The position numbers and the translations under genes are program-made. The notes under the pieces were generated by a model. It saw only the letters and a program-made list of their open reading frames with translations. It was not told where the DNA came from and did no database searches. From Muribaculaceae bacterium (GTDB lineage Bacteria > Bacteroidota > Bacteroidia > Bacteroidales > Muribaculaceae), in NCBI GenBank assembly GCA_023667015.1, contig JAMPAX010000001.1, positions 177,186 to 241,185 on the forward strand: a stretch of 64,000 bases of DNA, given 5' to 3'. Shown here piece after piece: positions 53,401 to 61,288 of the stretch (position 1 is its first letter; each line of letters opens with the position of its first letter).

Positions 53401-55757
53401 TATGTGCCGTTGAGTATCTCACCGGTCAGGTCGATGTGGAATCCCAGGTCGGGATTCAGCGAGGATCCATAGATGGAGAATTCCCCATTGTGGAGAGTGG
53501 CTTGGAGGTCTATATCGCTAAGCACTGAGGATTGATATTCTACACTTGCTACAGAGAGATCGATATCAGTAGCCGCACCGGCATTGAGGGGATTGAAACC
53601 GGCGCCGGAGGCGTGGAGGGTGGCTGTGACAGCACCCATTCCGAGGTCGGGCATAAAGTTGCGTACATTGAGGTTATGCACTTCTAAGTCTGCCAGATAT
53701 CGTTCGGAATTTAGAGATACGTTGCCATTGGCAGCTAAGTTACCATGTGGAGTTGTAAGGGTAAAGTCTGCACCATATTCTTGGTTGCGGGCTGAGGCTG
53801 TGCCACGAAGTTTGAATGGAGGCAAATCAAATCCGAGAGGTCCGGCAAGTGCCATAATTGGCGAGGGATTGGAGACTTCTCCGTCAATGTCGACAAAGGC
53901 GTCGAGGCGTTTGAAATCAAGAGGATTGCGAGCATGGCCGGAAGCACGTAGCGAGAATACTCCGGGCATTGCGGCATCAAGGGTGGAGATAGTGACATTG
54001 GATAGGTCTCCGCGAGCTTTTACCTTAGCTACTAATGGAGAACGCTGAGGAAGGACCTTAAGGTATTGTCCCATTGTAGGCATGAAGCTCTGGATATCGG
54101 CCAATCCTAAAGATAGGTCAGCATCAAGATTCACCGGAGCATCCGGCTTCATTTCCATCAAGGCGAATGGAAGGTCAGCGTTGAATGCAGCGGTGGAGTA
54201 TGGCGTTTTGATTCTGAAGTCGTTGAGTGTAATACCTATTGAGTCTAATCGGAATGCTCCTGAGCCCTGAGTTATCTGCAGGCCACACCGCTCCCGAGCC
54301 GTTATGGAGACTATCGGAAGCTCAAGGGTAGAGGCTTCGTTGTAGAAGTTTTTCAATACTATGTCGGTATTGAAGATCTCTACGTAGTTGGCATCGAAAC
54401 CGGGCAACGGGCGGGAGCCTTTGATGGTGTAGACGCCGCCGAAGTCGGTGACGGCAATGTCGCGAGCGCGAATCTTCATCGGCGGCGAGGGAGGAGTAAT
54501 GGTATCTATGGGAGCCGGATGTGTACGCACATACTCCGCTGTGGGCGCCACATATTTGAATTTTCCATGGGCAAGACTGAGATTGTCAGCACTGATATCA
54601 TTGGTGCGCAGATCGATTATCGCATTGGCGAGATGTATATCTTTTGCGGCTACGTTGAGCGTATCAATCGTGGGGAGCATTGACATCCCAAAGGTTATGT
54701 TGGAAATATTCAGATTTTTAGCCTTTATGAGGAATGGGGTGGAGGGCTGGATGGAATCTGCGGGAGTGGGCTCTTTCTTCCACACATCCATATATAAGGA
54801 GATGTCACCGTCTCGGAGGAGAGCCTTATTGAGAAGAATTTCACTCTTGGTGATATTGGCAGAGCTTCCGGGGTCAACCTTCAGAAGTCCGGCTCTGATT
54901 TTCATAATCATGGAGGAGTCGGCCGATACCATTCGATAGTATCCGCGACGCAATTCGAGGTCGTTGAGTTGCACGTCGAGGTCGAGGAGTGGTAGGAGCT
55001 TTACGTCTGCAACCAACTCGCCTACACTTGCCAAGGTATCTCCGGTAGCCTCGACAGCGCTGACATCCATAAGCTTCACATCCAGAGGGAATGTAAGACG
55101 GAATTCACCGATTTTGACATCCATACCCATCTTATCCTTGATGACGCTACAAGCCACATCCTTCAGCAGTGTCTGCATAGGAGGAATATATATGATGACA
55201 GGAACCAAAATGATAATCAATAAAATCCAGAAAAGAACCTTAAGAGGGATTCTAAGCCAAGGACTGCGAATGCGATGCTTTTTAGCAGAGGAGTCTGACT
55301 GGTCCGACTGGTCCGACTTCGTGCCCGGCCGTGTTTTCTGGAGAATGAGCCAGAGCAGACATACCGTAAATGAGCCGATTCCATCAGCTGTCATATCGGC
55401 ATACTCGAAGCCCCGCCCTAAATTCATTGCCTCCTGAAGGGATTCTATTGCTACTCCGAAGAGCATCGAACCGATTGAAAACAAAATCGCTTTAATTACC
55501 GGGATGTTTGCCCAATTGCGTTTGCGCGACCAGTCGAAAAGCAGAGTCACCGTCAGGCCTCCAAACATCAAGGCGTGGACAACCTTATCGACTCCTTCAA
55601 AGAGGTTGAAATCGGTTTCGCCAAGTGGCCGTGGAGCTAATGTGAGCCACAAGATAGCTATTACTACAAGTGCTGAAAATGACCACGCCGGCATCCCCTG
55701 CAGAATGGTATGCAATCTGTGGGACTTACTGTTTTTGTTACTTTTATGCTGGCTCAT
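50469..55757 (-). CDS. tamB: TamB with an N-terminal VanZ-like membrane domain
   Basis: A 1762-residue protein. Residues about 25-140 are a VanZ-like domain with four membrane helices and the motifs DKVVHALMFGGL and ESLQEAMNLGRGFEYADMTADGIG. A hydrophilic linker (141-165, with SDQSDQSDSS) follows, then a second membrane anchor (170-190) and a normal TamB: a long repetitive beta-helix and the C-terminal DUF490 domain (from about 1350; NPVINVKATDT, NLLLTGQY region). Family knowledge: TamB spans the periplasm and moves lipids or barrel proteins with TamL/TamA. TamB ordinarily begins at the anchor, so the VanZ part is extra. It is operonic with tamL. Confidence 0.92.
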   Translation of the reverse strand: MSQHKSNKNSKSHRLHTILQGMPAWSFSALVVIAILWLTLAPRPLGETDFNLFEGVDKVVHALMFGGLTVTLLFDWSRKRNWANIPVIKAILFSIGSMLFGVAIESLQEAMNLGRGFEYADMTADGIGSFTVCLLWLILQKTRPGTKSDQSDQSDSSAKKHRIRSPWLRIPLKVLFWILLIIILVPVIIYIPPMQTLLKDVACSVIKDKMGMDVKIGEFRLTFPLDVKLMDVSAVEATGDTLASVGELVADVKLLPLLDLDVQLNDLELRRGYYRMVSADSSMIMKIRAGLLKVDPGSSANITKSEILLNKALLRDGDISLYMDVWKKEPTPADSIQPSTPFLIKAKNLNISNITFGMSMLPTIDTLNVAAKDIHLANAIIDLRTNDISADNLSLAHGKFKYVAPTAEYVRTHPAPIDTITPPSPPMKIRARDIAVTDFGGVYTIKGSRPLPGFDANYVEIFNTDIVLKNFYNEASTLELPIVSITARERCGLQITQGSGAFRLDSIGITLNDFRIKTPYSTAAFNADLPFALMEMKPDAPVNLDADLSLGLADIQSFMPTMGQYLKVLPQRSPLVAKVKARGDLSNVTISTLDAAMPGVFSLRASGHARNPLDFKRLDAFVDIDGEVSNPSPIMALAGPLGFDLPPFKLRGTASARNQEYGADFTLTTPHGNLAANGNVSLNSERYLADLEVHNLNVRNFMPDLGMGAVTATLHASGAGFNPLNAGAATDIDLSVASVEYQSSVLSDIDLQATLHNGEFSIYGSSLNPDLGFHIDLTGEILNGTYSARGTLRVEHADLQSMGFTPDICSGNADLIIDATATPDKWLYTAELDIENFDWNLPDQYIHLPNGAHICLDAKENSVLAQIESQQTNLDFTSSVGLKDVIDSFLAASDEAMLQLHKKELDVDAIQKKLPPFNLDMNASGNGLIKQFITSSGLSVDTVYATFTNDSLLRGDAGVLALNTGTMKLDTLSLNLDQRGTLLDYKIHMGNAPGTLDEFAQVDLNGYIGSNRLSAYLRQRNIQGEMGYRLGMTAAMMDSTVSMHFTPLKATIAYIPWTLNSDNHIDLNIHDFSLDANLLAKSKESSILIETQPNDTTGGNDLHLNLANIHVQDFLRMSLSAPPLTATVNSDLRLSYNGRALEGGGSLDISNFTYEKTCVGDVGLNLKAGMDPHGGSNIDLGLDVDGQENALLLRAVFINNPEAGLEPKDFNLVLDRFPLSIANAFIGSKTAKLGGYLNGEMEMTGKFNSPILNGQISCDSVSAYVNYIGTTLRFDTVPITVKDNVLNFDRFDVLAANNNPITLDGNVDASTLSDIALNLTLNGNNVQLIGNDKRAKSDLYGNLFVNLDASARGPLRLLDINASLSILAATNVGYNISTETALSMSDDNSDVVRFVSLSDTTQVAVADTVPSLMNMRITANLNIVPGAQATVNLSTNGTDKVQLSPSGNLAFFMNYMGDMKLTGQLNLGNGFARYSIPVIGLKDFVFEPNSYVLWNGDLMNPVINVKATDTMKTNIQQSGGDTHLVNFLVQLIVGGTLSNPSVAFDLSTNDDMTIQNELQSMSAEQRQQQAMNLLLTGQYTAGGMKTANGPIVGNVYSFLASKINSWTANHVRGIDLSFGVDQYNQTENGSKSTTTSYSYQLSKSLFNNKFKIAVGGNYSTDDSADENLTQNLISDISFEYMIKQTSTRTMLVKLFRHSGYESILEGEVTEMGVGFVMKRRLESLRGLFRFNPKRHKMQPEDSVATDSATDSLPVEAMKGGDK
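55293..55319. repeat. 9-base tandem repeat in the VanZ-TamB linker
   Basis: GTCTGACTG, GTCCGACTG, GTCCGACTT: three units, in frame, coding SDQSDQSD on the minus strand at the joint between the two domains. Confidence 0.8.
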
Positions 55758-55781
55758 GATCTTGGTGTGGGAGATTTAGTA

Positions 55782-55812
55782 CAAATTTAAAGAATTTTCA
55801 CAAAAATTCAAA
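55782..55812 (-). promoter_or_regulatory. Promoter of the tamB-tamL operon
   Basis: On the minus strand TTTG (55809-55812), 19 bases, TAAATTTG (55782-55789). The ATG at 55757 is 25 bases beyond, giving a leader of about 18 bases. Confidence 0.75.
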
Positions 55813-55940
55813 CTTCTTTATCATAAACCTCAACAAAGGCAATAAAGTTCAGCCCCGCCGCAACTTTCTCCGGCATCAATCTGCTTCAACCAGTCTCAAG
55901 ATTCATCAGGGAATTTTAAGGAATTTTCCAGTTGAAAAAA

Positions 55941-55972
55941 TTTGGTCGTTAGCGAAAAAATCCTTACTTTTG
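55941..55972 (+). promoter_or_regulatory. Promoter of rpsO
   Basis: TTTG (55941-55944), 20 bases, TACTTTTG (55965-55972). Leader of about 100 bases to the ATG at 56081. Confidence 0.78.
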
Positions 55973-55986
55973 CATGCTTTTTGAAC

Positions 55987-56032
55987 AAAGGAGGCGCATC
56001 CCGGGGGAGAGCCCGAATGCCGAAAATCCTTT
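55987..56032 (+). promoter_or_regulatory. Structured leader of rpsO, possible S15 binding site
   Basis: Nested pairings: AAAGGA (55987-55992) with TCCTTT (56027-56032); GGC-CAT with ATGCC inside; CGGG with CCCG around a GGAGAG loop at the top. Position at the start of the S15 mRNA suggests autoregulation, known for rpsO in other phyla with different structures. Inference. Confidence 0.5.
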
Positions 56033-56080
56033 CTAACAAAAGTCAATTATTTATTAATCATCAAAAAACTCTCAAACAAA

Positions 56081-56356
56081 ATGCATCTTTCAACTGAAGA
56101 AAAGCAGGCCATCTTCGAGAAGTATGGCAACGGCAAAGGCGACACCGGTAGCCCCGAAAGCCAGATCGCTCTGTTCTCAATCCGTATCAAACACCTGACA
56201 GAGCACCTGAAATCTAACCACAAAGATTTCTCCACCGCCCGTGCTCTCAAGGCTCTCGTTGGTCAGCGTCGCAGTCTCCTCGACTACCTCATCCGCAAGG
56301 ACATCAATCGCTATCGTGCCATCATCGCTAAGAAAGAACTCGGTATTCGCAAGTAA
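56081..56356 (+). CDS. rpsO: 30S ribosomal protein S15
   Basis: A 91-residue protein with the S15 signature: GDTGSPESQIALFSIRI, LTEHLKSNHKDFSTARAL, LVGQRRSLLDYLIRKD, and RYRAIIAKKELGIRK. It binds the three-way junction of 16S rRNA early in 30S assembly. Not linked to pnp here. It has its own promoter, a folded leader and a strong terminator. Confidence 0.97.
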   Translation: MHLSTEEKQAIFEKYGNGKGDTGSPESQIALFSIRIKHLTEHLKSNHKDFSTARALKALVGQRRSLLDYLIRKDINRYRAIIAKKELGIRK

Positions 56357-56391
56357 TCTTCTTGGCTTCGGTACGTGCCGATCTTCCCATA

Positions 56392-56428
56392 AGAGGGATA
56401 TATCTTCATCGATATATCCCTCTTTTTT
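56392..56428 (+). terminator. Terminator of rpsO
   Basis: AGAGGGATATATC pairs with GATATATCCCTCT (13 bases, TTCATC loop), followed by five T. Confidence 0.88.
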
Positions 56429-56429
56429 G

Positions 56430-56510
56430 TCGGCAGCCGCGACTTATCGGCAGCCGTGACTTGTCGGCGACCGCGATTTGTCGACAGCTCGATTTGTCGG
56501 CGGGCAATTT
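56430..56510. repeat. 17-base tandem repeat, degenerating
   Basis: TCGGCAGCCGCGACTTA, TCGGCAGCCGTGACTTG, TCGGCGACCGCGATTTG, then TCGACAGCTCGATTTG and TCGGCGGGCAATTTT: about five units with growing divergence between the rpsO terminator and the pullulanase gene. Units have small internal palindromes (GGCAGCC, CGGCAGCCG). Confidence 0.8.
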
Positions 56511-56563
56511 TATTGCTGTCGGGGACGTTATTTCCTTAGACAGACTATTTCAGGCTTAACAAC

Positions 56564-58600
56564 ATGTATAATACCTTTAAACTCTTCGCCATGCCACTAC
56601 TCGCTTCTGTGGCTATCTCCCTGGGAGTGACTTTTGACTCCACGGCTCAAAGTAATTTCGACGCCCAATTTCTCTCTTACCCTTCTTATAATGGCAACGA
56701 TTTGGAACTCGTCGTTGACGATTCCGGCACCCATTTTCGTCTGTGGAGTCCCCGGGCTTCTGAAGCTCGAGTGAATCTCTATCATGATGGTCATACCGGC
56801 TCACCTTATCTTTCTATTGATATGAGTCGCGATGGCCAGTCCGGAACCTGGGTCGCTTCGCTACCGGATAAGCTTTATGGCGATTTCTACACTTTTCAAA
56901 TTCTCCACAATGGCAAATGGCTTGCGGAAACTCCGGGCGTATGGGCTAAGGCTGTAGGTGTCAACGGCGCTCGCGCTGCTATTATCGACCTTGATTCTAC
57001 CGACCCCGCAGGCTGGAACGCTGATAAGGGTCCCAACGTGGAGAATTTCTCAGATGTCATCGTCTACGAAATGCACCATCGCGACTTGTCGATGCATCCT
57101 TCTTCGGGTATCGCCAACAAGGGCAAGTTCCTTGCCCTCACTGAAAGCGGCACCCTCTCTCCGGAAGGACTCGCCACCGGCATTGACCATCTCAAAGAAC
57201 TCGGTATCACCCACGTGCATATCCTGCCAAGCTATGATTTCAATTCCGTTGACGAGACTAATCTTCAGCAGAATGTCTACAATTGGGGATATGACCCTCT
57301 CAACTACAATGTCCCTGAGGGCTCTTACTCTACTAATCCCTCCGACCCTAAGGCGCGTATTCGCGAAATGAAGCATATGATTCAGGCACTCCACAAGGAG
57401 GGTATCGGGGTGATTATGGATGTTGTCTACAATCATACTGCTACTAATGATGACTCTAATTTTGAGCTTACAGCCCCGGGCTATTATCATCGCCACTGGG
57501 ATGATGGTCGCTATTCGGATGCTTCCGGTTGTGGCAATGAAACGGCATCTGACCGTGCTCAGATGCGCAACTATATTATCAACTCTGTGAAGTATTGGGC
57601 TGATGAGTTCCATATCGATGGATTCCGCTTCGATCTGATGGCAATCCACGACACTGAAACAATGAATGAGGTGGCAGCTGAGCTGAAGAAAATACGTCCG
57701 GATATTTTCGTGTATGGCGAAGGATGGACTGCAGGTGACTCACCCTTGACTCCAGAACGCCGTGCACTGAAGGAGAATGTCAGCAAGATGCAGAATATCG
57801 CGGTATTCTCCGACGATTTGCGCGATGCCGTGAAGGGTCACTACACCAACGCGGCCGACCGCGGCTTCGCCACAGGTAAGCCGGGACTGGAGGAGACCGT
57901 GAAAATCGGTATTGTGGCCGCTACGGCTCATCCTCAGGTGGATTTCTCCAAGGGTAATAATTCTAAGTTCCCTTATGCTACTTCTCCGGAAATGATTGTC
58001 AACTATGTCTCTTGCCATGATGATCTCTGTCTGACCGATAAGTTGCGCCGCTCCATGGCCGGTGAGCCGGAAGAAAATATGATTGAAGCCGCCAAGCTTG
58101 CCCAGACTATCGTCTTCACTTCGCAAGGTACCCCCTTTATCTTTGCCGGTGAAGAGATTTTTCGCGACAAGCAGGGTGTCCACAACTCATATAAGAGCCC
58201 GGATTCTATCAATGCCATCAATTGGAGCAACAAGGCGAAATATGCCGACTTGTTCGACTATTACAAGGGTCTGACAAGTCTGCGCAAGAGTCATCCGGCC
58301 TTTCGTATGACTACTGCCGAAGACATTGCCCGCCATCTGAAATTCGACAAGATTGACTCTCAGAAGACTCCTAATCTCATCTCCTATTCGCTGACTGACC
58401 ATGCCAACGGGGATGAATGGAAGGAGATTAAAGTTGTCTTCAATGGAGCATCCTATGCTCAGTCTGTAAAGCTACCAAAAGGGAAGTGGATTATAGTAGC
58501 TCGCGATGGTAAAATCTCACCATCAGGCGACCTCGGCCGCTTCCAAGGAGGAAAAATCACTCTCGCTCCCTATTCAGCCCTAATCCTCGCCAAAGATTAA
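56564..58600 (+). CDS. pulA: Type I pullulanase (GH13)
   Basis: A 678-residue protein with a signal peptide (cleavage near STAQ, residue 29). A CBM48-type N-terminal domain (about 60-150) is followed by the pullulanase marker YNWGYDP, then GH13 regions I-IV: DVVYNHTA, GFRFDLMAIHD (nucleophile), YGEGWTAGDSPL (acid/base) and VSCHDDLCL. Family knowledge: it cuts alpha-1,6 linkages in pullulan, starch or branched dextrins. With a signal peptide it should act in the periplasm or at the surface on imported starch fragments, the opposite reaction to the cytoplasmic branching enzyme at 1520. Its terminator is shared with the tRNA side. Confidence 0.93.
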   Translation: MYNTFKLFAMPLLASVAISLGVTFDSTAQSNFDAQFLSYPSYNGNDLELVVDDSGTHFRLWSPRASEARVNLYHDGHTGSPYLSIDMSRDGQSGTWVASLPDKLYGDFYTFQILHNGKWLAETPGVWAKAVGVNGARAAIIDLDSTDPAGWNADKGPNVENFSDVIVYEMHHRDLSMHPSSGIANKGKFLALTESGTLSPEGLATGIDHLKELGITHVHILPSYDFNSVDETNLQQNVYNWGYDPLNYNVPEGSYSTNPSDPKARIREMKHMIQALHKEGIGVIMDVVYNHTATNDDSNFELTAPGYYHRHWDDGRYSDASGCGNETASDRAQMRNYIINSVKYWADEFHIDGFRFDLMAIHDTETMNEVAAELKKIRPDIFVYGEGWTAGDSPLTPERRALKENVSKMQNIAVFSDDLRDAVKGHYTNAADRGFATGKPGLEETVKIGIVAATAHPQVDFSKGNNSKFPYATSPEMIVNYVSCHDDLCLTDKLRRSMAGEPEENMIEAAKLAQTIVFTSQGTPFIFAGEEIFRDKQGVHNSYKSPDSINAINWSNKAKYADLFDYYKGLTSLRKSHPAFRMTTAEDIARHLKFDKIDSQKTPNLISYSLTDHANGDEWKEIKVVFNGASYAQSVKLPKGKWIIVARDGKISPSGDLGRFQGGKITLAPYSALILAKD

Positions 58601-58666
58601 CACAGCTGAGAGTTGCCAGCCCACCGGGACTGAGTATCATATCAGTTTCCCATCTAATAAAATTAA

Positions 58667-58705
58667 AAAGATTCTCAGCTAATTTCTACTAGTCTGAGAA
58701 TCTTT
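58667..58705. terminator. Terminator between pulA and tRNA-Arg
   Basis: AAAGATTCTCAG pairs exactly with CTGAGAATCTTT (12 bases) around a 15-base loop. It stands between converging transcripts and can serve both. Confidence 0.78.
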
Positions 58706-58709
58706 ATTG

Positions 58710-58781
58710 TATCCCCGTGGGGAGTCGAACCCCAATCGTCGGAACCGGAATCCGAAATTCTATCCATTGAACTACGGAGAC
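58710..58781 (-). tRNA. tRNA-Arg (anticodon CCG)
   Basis: Cloverleaf on the minus strand: acceptor GTCTCCG / CGGGGAT (with two G-U pairs), D-arm GTTC...GAAT, anticodon stem TCGGA / TCCGA with loop TTCCGGT giving CCG, and a T-arm GGGG-TTCGACT-CCCC. The 3' CCA is not encoded. It reads the arginine codon CGG. Confidence 0.93.
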
Positions 58782-58858
58782 TTGCCCAGGCTATCGCATT
58801 GATGAGCCTTTTCTGTCGCAAAGTTAAGAATTTTCTCCCTATTTCCCATATTTTTCAC

Positions 58859-58866
58859 TATTTTTG
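58859..58866 (+). promoter_or_regulatory. Putative -7 element of ung
   Basis: TATTTTTG six bases before the ATG at 58872, like the arrangement at rsgA. No TTTG at -33, so tentative. Confidence 0.4.
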
Positions 58867-58871
58867 TATTT

Positions 58872-59537
58872 ATGATACGAATGGAATCCGGCTGGAAGGA
58901 GGCTCTGAGCGAGGAGTTCTCTAAGATTTATTTCCTCAAACTCACTGACTATGTGCGCAGTGAGTATACCAACCCGGCCTATAACATATATCCTCCCGCT
59001 GCTAATATTTTCTCGGCTTTCGATGAGTCTCCTTTCAGCAAGACAAAGGTTGTCATCATCGGTCAGGATCCATATCATGGTCCGGGCCAGGCTAACGGTC
59101 TTTGTTTCTCGGTGGCTCCGGGTGTGAAAATTCCCCCCTCGCTGGTGAATATTTTTAAGGAGATCTCAGACGATGTGGGTAGTCCGACTCCGGAAGATGG
59201 CGACCTGTCGCGCTGGGCTCGGCAAGGTGTGCTCCTCCTGAATGCTACGCTGACTGTTCGAGAACATCAAGCACGTTCTCATGCGGGGATAGGCTGGGAG
59301 ACGTTTACCGATGCGGCAGTGGCGCAGTTGGCCAACCGACGCTCCAATCTTGTCTTCATGCTCTGGGGCTCTGATGCTATTCGTAAGGGTGCGCGTATCG
59401 ACACTCGAAAGCATCTCGTACTGACCTCTCCCCATCCCTCTCCCCTTTCGGCCTACCGGGGATTCTTTGGCAACCGCCATTTCTCCCGAGCCAATGAGTA
59501 TCTCATTGCCCACGGTAAGTCTCCTATTATATGGTGA
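58872..59537 (+). CDS. ung: Uracil-DNA glycosylase (family 1)
   Basis: A 221-residue family 1 UDG. Catalytic water-activating loop GQDPYHGPGQANGL with the conserved aspartate, uracil pocket motif LLLNATLTV, and the minor-groove loop HPSPLSAYRGF with the conserved histidine. Family knowledge: it removes uracil from DNA to start base-excision repair. Start at ATG 58872; Met4 (58881) is an alternative because the putative promoter lies immediately upstream. Confidence 0.96.
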   Translation: MIRMESGWKEALSEEFSKIYFLKLTDYVRSEYTNPAYNIYPPAANIFSAFDESPFSKTKVVIIGQDPYHGPGQANGLCFSVAPGVKIPPSLVNIFKEISDDVGSPTPEDGDLSRWARQGVLLLNATLTVREHQARSHAGIGWETFTDAAVAQLANRRSNLVFMLWGSDAIRKGARIDTRKHLVLTSPHPSPLSAYRGFFGNRHFSRANEYLIAHGKSPIIW

Positions 59538-59561
59538 ATCAACATATTATTGAGTCTTTTT

Positions 59562-59569
59562 TATTTTTG
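59562..59569 (+). promoter_or_regulatory. Putative -7 element of the C_GCAxxG_C_C gene
   Basis: TATTTTTG with the ATG beginning at 59573, four bases further. No -33 box is clear. Confidence 0.35.
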
Positions 59570-59572
59570 TAT

Positions 59573-59986
59573 ATGATTAATTACACTACTGAAGAACGTC
59601 TTGAGAAATGTCGGGCGCTGCGTCGCGAGGGCTACAATTGCGCACAAAGCGTTATTATGTGTTTCGATGATATTACGGGTCTGCCGAAGGAGGTGGCTGC
59701 GAAAATCTCTTCTGCCCTCGGCTCGGGGGTGGCAGGATGTCGTCAGATTTGCGGTGTAGCGAATGCTATGGCTATGACTATCGGTATGACTCATGGTGAA
59801 GATGCGGCCTCCAAAGTAGCTGCCGTCAAGGAAGCTCGCCCCCTGCTCGATGAGTTTTCCGCGGCCTGCCACGGACGCTTCAATTGTTGTGACCTTAAAG
59901 GTAAGGAGGATATCCTCCCCTGCGATGACCTCGTAGCTCTTGGCGTAGGTATTCTTGACTGTCATTTCCGCAACAAAAACATATAA
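59573..59986 (+). CDS. C_GCAxxG_C_C family redox-type protein
   Basis: A 137-residue protein (start ATG 59573; an extension to 59531 overlaps ung). Conserved cysteines: CRALRREGYNCAQSV, GSGVAGCRQICG, and RFNCCDLKG, then a final LDCHF. This matches the family named for the C-GCAxxG-C-C pattern, often annotated as a putative redox-active protein. Some members bind an iron-sulfur cluster or lie near electron-transfer genes; the function is unproven. It is followed by the T9SS plug gene with a five-base gap. Confidence 0.88.
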   Translation: MINYTTEERLEKCRALRREGYNCAQSVIMCFDDITGLPKEVAAKISSALGSGVAGCRQICGVANAMAMTIGMTHGEDAASKVAAVKEARPLLDEFSAACHGRFNCCDLKGKEDILPCDDLVALGVGILDCHFRNKNI

Positions 59987-59990
59987 TATT

Positions 59991-61286
59991 ATGTCCGTCA
60001 AACCCCTCCCCTCTTTTTTAATGCACTCTCTTGCGAAAACATCCTTCTTTGCACTCTCGCTCTCCTGTGTATTTTCTATCTTCGCTGAAAATACACAGAC
60101 TGCTATCTTCAGTCCTAAGTTTCAGACGCTGAAGGTGGAGAAGGTCGATGATTTTATGGCCACGCCGGTTATCCATCTCGGTGCGGGCGATGTGCTGAAG
60201 ATCTCTTTCGATGAAATCGCTGAGGATTATTCACAGTTGCAGTGGCGTATGATTCATTGTAATGCTGACTGGCAACCCTCGCGACTCATGGAGTCGGAAT
60301 ATGTGGATGGTTTCAACATCGCAGACATTGAGGACTTTGCTTATTCTTCCAATACTTATATCCATTATGTCAATTATCAGTTTACGATTCCCTCAGAGGG
60401 GATGAGTCCGCTGGTGGGGGGAAATTATCTGGTGCAAGTTTTCGACAGGTATGAGCCGTCGGCGACTCTGTTGCAGGCGCGAATACAGGTGGCAGAACCC
60501 GGCTCCTCTGTCTCAGGTTTTGCCACGGGACGCACCGATTATGGCATAAACACGGAATTTCAGCAGTTGGCGTTTAATGTGGCCTACGATGGATCGCTCA
60601 ATCTGAATCCCTATCAGGACCTTATTGTCACCATTGAGCAAAACGGGCGCCCGGAAACTCGCCGGGAGCTGAAGCGTCCGCTACGTGTCAATGGCAACCA
60701 ACTTATCTATGAGTCGCTGCCGGAGCTGATCTTTCCTGCCGGCAATGAGTATCGTCGCTTTGAGACGGTACGCGCGGATTATCCGGGCATGGGGGTAGAC
60801 TCTACTCGATATATGGGTCCTAATTATCATGCATGGCTTCATATCGATGAGGGGCGTGCGGGACGGAATTATGTCTTTGACTCTACCCAGCATGGACGCT
60901 TTATTGTAGATGAGTATAACTCCACCGACCCTAACCTTGGCGCAGACTACGTCACCATGCATTTCTCACTGGATTTCCCGGAGATTATGGATGGCGATAT
61001 CTACGTTGACGGTGAATTTGCCCGTCCGTTGCCTGCTGACCATACACGCATGAAATACAACAGGCATACAAGTCTCTACGAACTCGAATTGCCCCTCAAA
61101 CAGGGTTCTTATAATTATCAGTATGTAGCCCGACATCGCGAAGGAGACACTACCTTAACTCCGGCTCCTATTGAAGGTAATTATTCGGAGACTTCCAATG
61201 AATATAATGTCTGTATATATTTGAGAAGGCCGGCCTCCAGAGGGGATATTCTTATCGGTGCTTACACTATTCAATCTCAGAAATAA
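59991..61286 (+). CDS. DUF5103 family, type IX secretion plug protein
   Basis: A 431-residue protein with a signal peptide (start ATG 59991; Met at 60021 is an alternative). The DUF5103 pattern is clear: FSPKFQTLKVEKV near the start, LQWRMIHCNADWQPS, YSSNTYIHYVNYQFTIP, GNYLVQVFD, then a second beta domain with YDSTQHGRF-like and LYELELPLKQGSYNYQYV segments. Family knowledge: this family includes the plug protein that closes the SprA translocon of the type IX system on the periplasmic side. Two bases separate its stop from the next gene. Confidence 0.85.
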   Translation: MSVKPLPSFLMHSLAKTSFFALSLSCVFSIFAENTQTAIFSPKFQTLKVEKVDDFMATPVIHLGAGDVLKISFDEIAEDYSQLQWRMIHCNADWQPSRLMESEYVDGFNIADIEDFAYSSNTYIHYVNYQFTIPSEGMSPLVGGNYLVQVFDRYEPSATLLQARIQVAEPGSSVSGFATGRTDYGINTEFQQLAFNVAYDGSLNLNPYQDLIVTIEQNGRPETRRELKRPLRVNGNQLIYESLPELIFPAGNEYRRFETVRADYPGMGVDSTRYMGPNYHAWLHIDEGRAGRNYVFDSTQHGRFIVDEYNSTDPNLGADYVTMHFSLDFPEIMDGDIYVDGEFARPLPADHTRMKYNRHTSLYELELPLKQGSYNYQYVARHREGDTTLTPAPIEGNYSETSNEYNVCIYLRRPASRGDILIGAYTIQSQK

Positions 61287-61288
61287 CT

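Noticed and set aside
55979..56080. Leader considered as a metabolite riboswitch
   Set aside because: No match to a riboswitch class that I know; a ribosomal-protein leader fits the gene better.
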